A stretch of DNA of 47,503 nt from Bacillota bacterium (lineage in GTDB: Bacteria; Bacillota; Clostridia; Lachnospirales; Lachnospiraceae), in the NCBI GenBank assembly GCA_902363515.1, contig CABJAN010000025.1:1-47503 (forward strand), given 5' to 3'. The notes beneath the pieces were generated by a model that was given only the letters and a program-made list of their open reading frames with translations, ran no database searches and was not told the origin of the DNA. Below are positions 44,707 through 47,503 of this stretch, piece after piece; position 1 is the first letter of the stretch; each line of letters begins with the position of its first letter. The position numbers were made by a program, and so were the translations under genes.

Positions 44707-45117
44707 ATGAAGAAATTAGCAGGAATTTTTATGTTGTTGTGTCTTACGTTCAGTTTGACTGCTTGTGGAGGAAAGCTCTCTGAGGAGTTTGAGGAAACAG
44801 AAGTCAAAGAAGCGGCAGAGGAGATAGTCAATCTCATTAATGAGGGGAAACTTTCTGAAGTTTATGAGGATTCCTTTATACCTGTATTAAGAAACAGCGT
44901 GGAACTGGAAGAACTTCAGGAAACCGTGGACTATGTGCTGGATAAACTGGGAGAATTTCAGGATTTTGAAAAAGTGCAGGTAAAAGGTGTGAAAGATAAA
45001 AATACAGGAACCCAGTATGCCACAGCAGTGGTGCTGGCAAAATATGAAGAAGGGAATGCCATGTTTACCATTTCCTTTGATACAGATATGATGTGCGCGG
45101 GGTTCTTTATTAAGTAA
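44707..45117 (+). CDS. DUF3887-like lipoprotein
   Basis: A 136-residue lipoprotein: a signal sequence with lipobox LTAC, giving lipidated C20, then a small alpha-beta domain (EEIVNLINEGKLSEVYED, then LGEFQDFEKVQVKG and ATAVVLAKYEEGNAMFTISF) resembling DUF3887, an NTF2-like fold domain. It follows the GHKL kinase by 3 nt, in the same operon, so a role in that signalling output or sensing is likely but unproven. Confidence 0.75.
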   Translation: MKKLAGIFMLLCLTFSLTACGGKLSEEFEETEVKEAAEEIVNLINEGKLSEVYEDSFIPVLRNSVELEELQETVDYVLDKLGEFQDFEKVQVKGVKDKNTGTQYATAVVLAKYEEGNAMFTISFDTDMMCAGFFIK

Positions 45118-45146
45118 GTTTGAAAAGTTTTGGGGAGGGAATGCCT

Positions 45147-45491
45147 ATGACAATAGAATTTTTTATTGCGGGTGGTGTGTGTATACTGTTTCTGCTACTG
45201 GCACTTTTATTTGCTGCTTTGGGAGAAAAGGGAGCCATGCTGGTGTCTGGTTTTAATACTATGTCAAAAGATAAGCGGGAGCAGTATGATAAAGCCAGAA
45301 TCAGTAAAGACCAGAGAAATCTTTTCTTTTTCTGGAGTGGACTTTGGGCTGCCGGAATCCTTATGGTTTGGCTGATTTCCGAAGCAATGATTTATGTTAT
45401 AGTGGTGATACAAGTGGTGCTGTTTTTTCGGGAAGTTCACTTGGATGAAGAAAAAGCATTTGGGAAATATAGAAAGAGGGAAGGTCTATGA
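45147..45491 (+). CDS. DUF3784-like small membrane protein
   Basis: A 114-residue membrane protein with about three helices. After the first helix comes LVSGFNTMSKDKREQYDKARI, the signature of DUF3784 (GYNTMSKEEKEKYD-type). Function unknown. The start at 45147 follows GAGGG by 7 nt; upstream TTG and ATG codons are less likely. The C-terminus ends in a basic KAFGKYRKREGL and the stop overlaps the next start by 4 nt. Confidence 0.75.
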   Translation: MTIEFFIAGGVCILFLLLALLFAALGEKGAMLVSGFNTMSKDKREQYDKARISKDQRNLFFFWSGLWAAGILMVWLISEAMIYVIVVIQVVLFFREVHLDEEKAFGKYRKREGL

Positions 45492-45886
45492 AATTTAAGG
45501 GAAAGGTCGCAGTATGGTACTGGGCAATCTGTATTTTGGCAGAGGGTGCTATGATATATAGCTTTTTTGTGGACAAAGAGGCAAGGATTTTTCTTGGGAT
45601 TTCCCTTGTGTTTATGAGCCTTCTTATGCTGCCAATGCTGTTTCGCAATTATGTTCTTATAGAACAGAACCGGATTCAGGTTGTTTTTGGCTTTTTAAAA
45701 GATTCCATGGAAATCAGCGAAATTCGTGAAATTTACAGGACGCATAATCCACTGGCATCTACAGCCGCATCCCTGGACAGGCTGGTTATTAAAGGACGAA
45801 GACAGGAAATGATGTGTGCAGTATGTGACAGAGAAAGACTGCTTCAGGAATTAACGAAGAAAAATCCGGGTATCTGGATTCATTAA
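45488..45886 (+). CDS. Two-TM protein with PH-like domain
   Basis: A 132-residue protein. Two membrane helices (about residues 7-25 and 33-52) are followed by a bacterial PH-like domain: NYVLIEQNRIQVVFGFLK, EISEIREIYRTHN, then DRLVIKGRR. The ATG overlaps the DUF3784 stop by 4 nt. Last gene of the LytTR operon, ending in the terminator at 45897. Function unknown; PH-like domains of this type sit in the membrane of Firmicutes. Confidence 0.7.
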   Translation: MKFKGKVAVWYWAICILAEGAMIYSFFVDKEARIFLGISLVFMSLLMLPMLFRNYVLIEQNRIQVVFGFLKDSMEISEIREIYRTHNPLASTAASLDRLVIKGRRQEMMCAVCDRERLLQELTKKNPGIWIH

Positions 45887-45896
45887 AAAGTGTAAA

Positions 45897-45939
45897 ACAG
45901 CCGAAATAGTATCTTTATCATAAGTACTGTTTCGGCTGT
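45897..45939. terminator. Terminator of the LytTR operon
   Basis: A 15-position stem (45897-45911 with 45925-45939, one G-U pair) followed by TTATAAGGTTGTTTTTT; on the minus strand it runs into TTTTACAC. It also lies downstream of the relic at 45955. Confidence 0.8.
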
Positions 45940-45954
45940 TTATAAGGTTGTTTT

Positions 45955-46141
45955 TTACACTTCGTCTACTTTCCAAAGTCCCAGCGCCGGGGTTTTTACA
46001 AAGTAAATTTCTTCTCCGTTTTCCAACGTGTTCCAGCCTTCTTTTAAAGTATCTGGATTGTAAAGGGCAGCGGCTTCTTCGTAATCCATCCATTCATAAC
46101 CCACGTTTTGAATCTCTTCTTTTGAGAGATTTTCCGGTCTG
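45955..46141 (-). pseudogene. C-terminal 60 residues of an unidentified gene
   Basis: A fragment reading about 60 residues from PENLSKEEIQNVGYEWMDYE to TPALGLWKVDEV and stop. The upstream part is missing: the frame runs straight into sequence that is gntP on the other strand near 46130-46141. The tail looks like the end of an ordinary soluble enzyme, but I cannot name it. It was probably divergent from gntP before a deletion. Confidence 0.5.
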
Positions 46142-46147
46142 GGTGTT

Positions 46148-47299
46148 ATGCTTGGTAAATTTATGTTTGAATCCGGTGGTATTGAATCCATTTCAAACAA
46201 AATTTTAAAGGCATTTGGAGAAAAACGTTCTCCTATTGCTGTTTCTCTTTCCGGATTTATTACAGGTATTCCTGTATTTGGAGACGTTGTTTACATTATG
46301 TTTGCGCCAATGCTTCGTGTGTTATCCAAGAAAACAGGAATTTCTATGGTAAACTTTGCCTGTGCCATTTCTGTTGCTACAACCTGTACATTTGCACTGG
46401 TACTGCCTACTGCACCGCCGCTGGCTGTTGCAGGTGAACTTGGAATTGAAATTGGTATTTTCTTCTTCTATGCATTGATTTCTGCGTTTGTAGGTATGAT
46501 TTTTGGTGGTATTGTTTACGGAGCATTTTTGAATAAACAGGATCACAAGAGAAATCATTTTTATACTTTTGAAGACCTGGAAGTAGAAGAAGCTGCTTTA
46601 AATACTGCAGATAACCGTCAGAAGATGGGAGCAGGAAAGGCATTATCTATTTTGTTAGTACCGATTATCCTGATTCTTCTTGGAAGCTTTGTACCTCTTG
46701 CAGTAGGAGAAGATGCAGCTATTACACCAATCGTAAAATTCCTTGGTGACAAAAACTTTGCCATGATGGCAGGTGTTATTTATGCAGCGCTGATTTCCAG
46801 AAAATATCTGCGTCAGTCTATTACAGACATTGTGACAGAGGCAGCAGATCAGGTTGGTCTGATTCTTCTGATCACCGGTGCAGGCGGTGCGTTTGGTAAA
46901 ATCCTTCAGGCAACTGGTATTGCAGATTATGTAGCTGGTTCTTTATCCCAGTTCAGCATTCCGATTCTGGTACTGTGTTTCCTGATTGCACAGATTATCC
47001 GCTGCGCTCAGGGTTCTACAACCGTAGCCCTTATGACAACTGCAGCGATTATGTCCAGCACCATTGCAACCAGCGGTGTGTCACCAATCCTGTGTGCTAT
47101 TGCGATTTGTGCAGGCGGTATTGGTCTGTCTCTTCCTAATGACTCCGGATTCTGGGCAATCAGCAGATTCTTCAAGATTTCTGTTACAGATACCATCCGC
47201 GGATGGACCATTGGTGGATTTGTGGCAGGTATTGCTATCCTGATTTTTGTATCCATCCTGTCTCTGTTCCAGGGATTCCTTCCGGGACTTATGATGTAA
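46148..47299 (+). pseudogene. GntP-family gluconate-type permease lacking its N-terminus
   Basis: 383 residues of an organic-acid:proton symporter of the GntP family (gluconate, glycerate and similar). Seen: GVMLGKFMFESGGIESIS, then GFITGIPVFGDVVYIMFAP, ATTCTFALVLPTAPPLAVAG, and AQGSTTVALMTTAAIMSS. Full members are about 440-460 residues; the missing 70-90 residues would hold the first membrane helices. The frame fuses to the reverse-strand relic near 46130. No ribosome site precedes the ATG at 46148, so expression is doubtful. It ends at a terminator. Confidence 0.8.
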
Positions 47300-47322
47300 G
47301 TGAATAAAGTAGTTTGAAAACA

Positions 47323-47373
47323 AAAAGGAACTATTCCATTAAAAGCAATGATTTTAATGTGAAAGTTCCTTTT
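47323..47373 (+). terminator. Terminator after the permease fragment
   Basis: A 10-bp stem (47323-47332 with 47364-47373) with an inner CATTAAAA/TTTTAATG pairing, the 3' arm ending in TTTTG. Confidence 0.8.
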
Positions 47374-47435
47374 GTTCATTGGCAGCTTTGAAAGGTAAAA
47401 ATAATTCGCAATGATTTTGCTTGTTTTAAGGCAGA

Positions 47436-47483
47436 TTCCTTTGCGATAAGGTACAATAAAAGAAAAACTTTATCGCAAAGGAA
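47436..47483 (+). promoter_or_regulatory. Perfect 14-bp inverted repeat over a ribosome binding site
   Basis: TTCCTTTGCGATAA (47436-47449) pairs with TTATCGCAAAGGAA (47470-47483). The right arm contains AAAGGAAG, the Shine-Dalgarno of the gene starting at 47490. TACAAT at 47452-47457 lies between the arms and could be a -10 box, so this may instead be an operator around a promoter. Confidence 0.55.
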
Positions 47484-47489
47484 GAAAAA

Positions 47490-47503
47490 ATGAGCAGAGA
47501 ACA
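47490..47503 (+). CDS. Start of a gene cut by the window edge
   Basis: ATG at 47490 with AAAGGAAG about 8 nt upstream; only MSRE and part of a codon are in the window. The gene product cannot be judged. Confidence 0.5.

Noticed and set aside
1..47503. CRISPR array or prophage genes
   Set aside because: No regularly spaced direct repeats with unique spacers, Cas genes, integrases or phage structural genes are seen; the only iterated array is the IS21 end.

Overview
The window looks like a chromosomal segment of a Firmicute of the family Lachnospiraceae, probably Blautia or a close relative. This rests on the gene repertoire (a HydABC-type [FeFe] hydrogenase, a large acyl-CoA dehydratase activase fusion, a serC-serA-DUF1015 operon), strong AGGAGG ribosome binding sites, TTGACA/TATAAT promoters with 17-bp spacers, and a tmRNA tag ending in ALAA. 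The species call is inference; no 16S rRNA gene is present.

Layout. (1) 1-4925 is a visibly AT-rich accessory block on the minus strand: a broken IS21-type element with an iterated-repeat end, then small membrane proteins, a DUF4304 protein, a frameshifted gene, two related DUF3592-like proteins and a Nudix hydrolase. It abuts the 3' end of ssrA (tmRNA), a classic integration neighbourhood. (2) 5400-10107, plus strand: an OmpR-type response regulator and kinase, uracil-DNA glycosylase, and a SpoVB/MurJ-like flippase. (3) 10143-15220, minus strand: an acetyltransferase, a RelB antitoxin that has lost its DNA-binding part, and a 1415-residue activase fusion. (4) 15421-27282, plus strand: tgt-yajC, the two-subunit L-serine dehydratase, leuB-ilvD-ilvB, then serC-serA and a DUF1015 gene, so serine synthesis and serine breakdown both lie here. 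(5) 27370-31409, minus strand: hydC-hydB-hydA, with hydA split by a one-base frameshift. (6) 31604-36801, plus strand: glgB with an unusual Lys/Glu-rich tail, an MscS channel, a flavodoxin, a zinc-ribbon membrane protein and a hicAB toxin-antitoxin pair. (7) 36900-37442, minus strand: tRNA-Thr and a RelA/SpoT-like HD protein. (8) 37828-41586, plus strand: a complete potABCD polyamine importer between two structured intergenic elements. (9) 41811-47503: an ABC transporter relic, a LytTR/GHKL two-component system with a lipoprotein and two small membrane proteins, and a deletion scar that removed the 5' ends of an unknown gene and a GntP permease. The window ends at the first codons of a gene whose ribosome binding site lies in a perfect 14-bp inverted repeat.

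The core metabolic genes appear intact apart from hydA. Decay is concentrated in the accessory parts: truncated istA, two A4-run frameshifts, relB with an internal deletion, the ABC transporter remnant and the gntP scar. The less ordinary items are the self-contained activase/reductase fusion, the DUF1015 partner of serine biosynthesis with a 44-residue cationic open reading frame in its leader, the glgB tail, and the two palindromic intergenic elements flanking potABCD. I see no convincing new defence system; the nearest thing is the immunity-like gene cluster beside ssrA.
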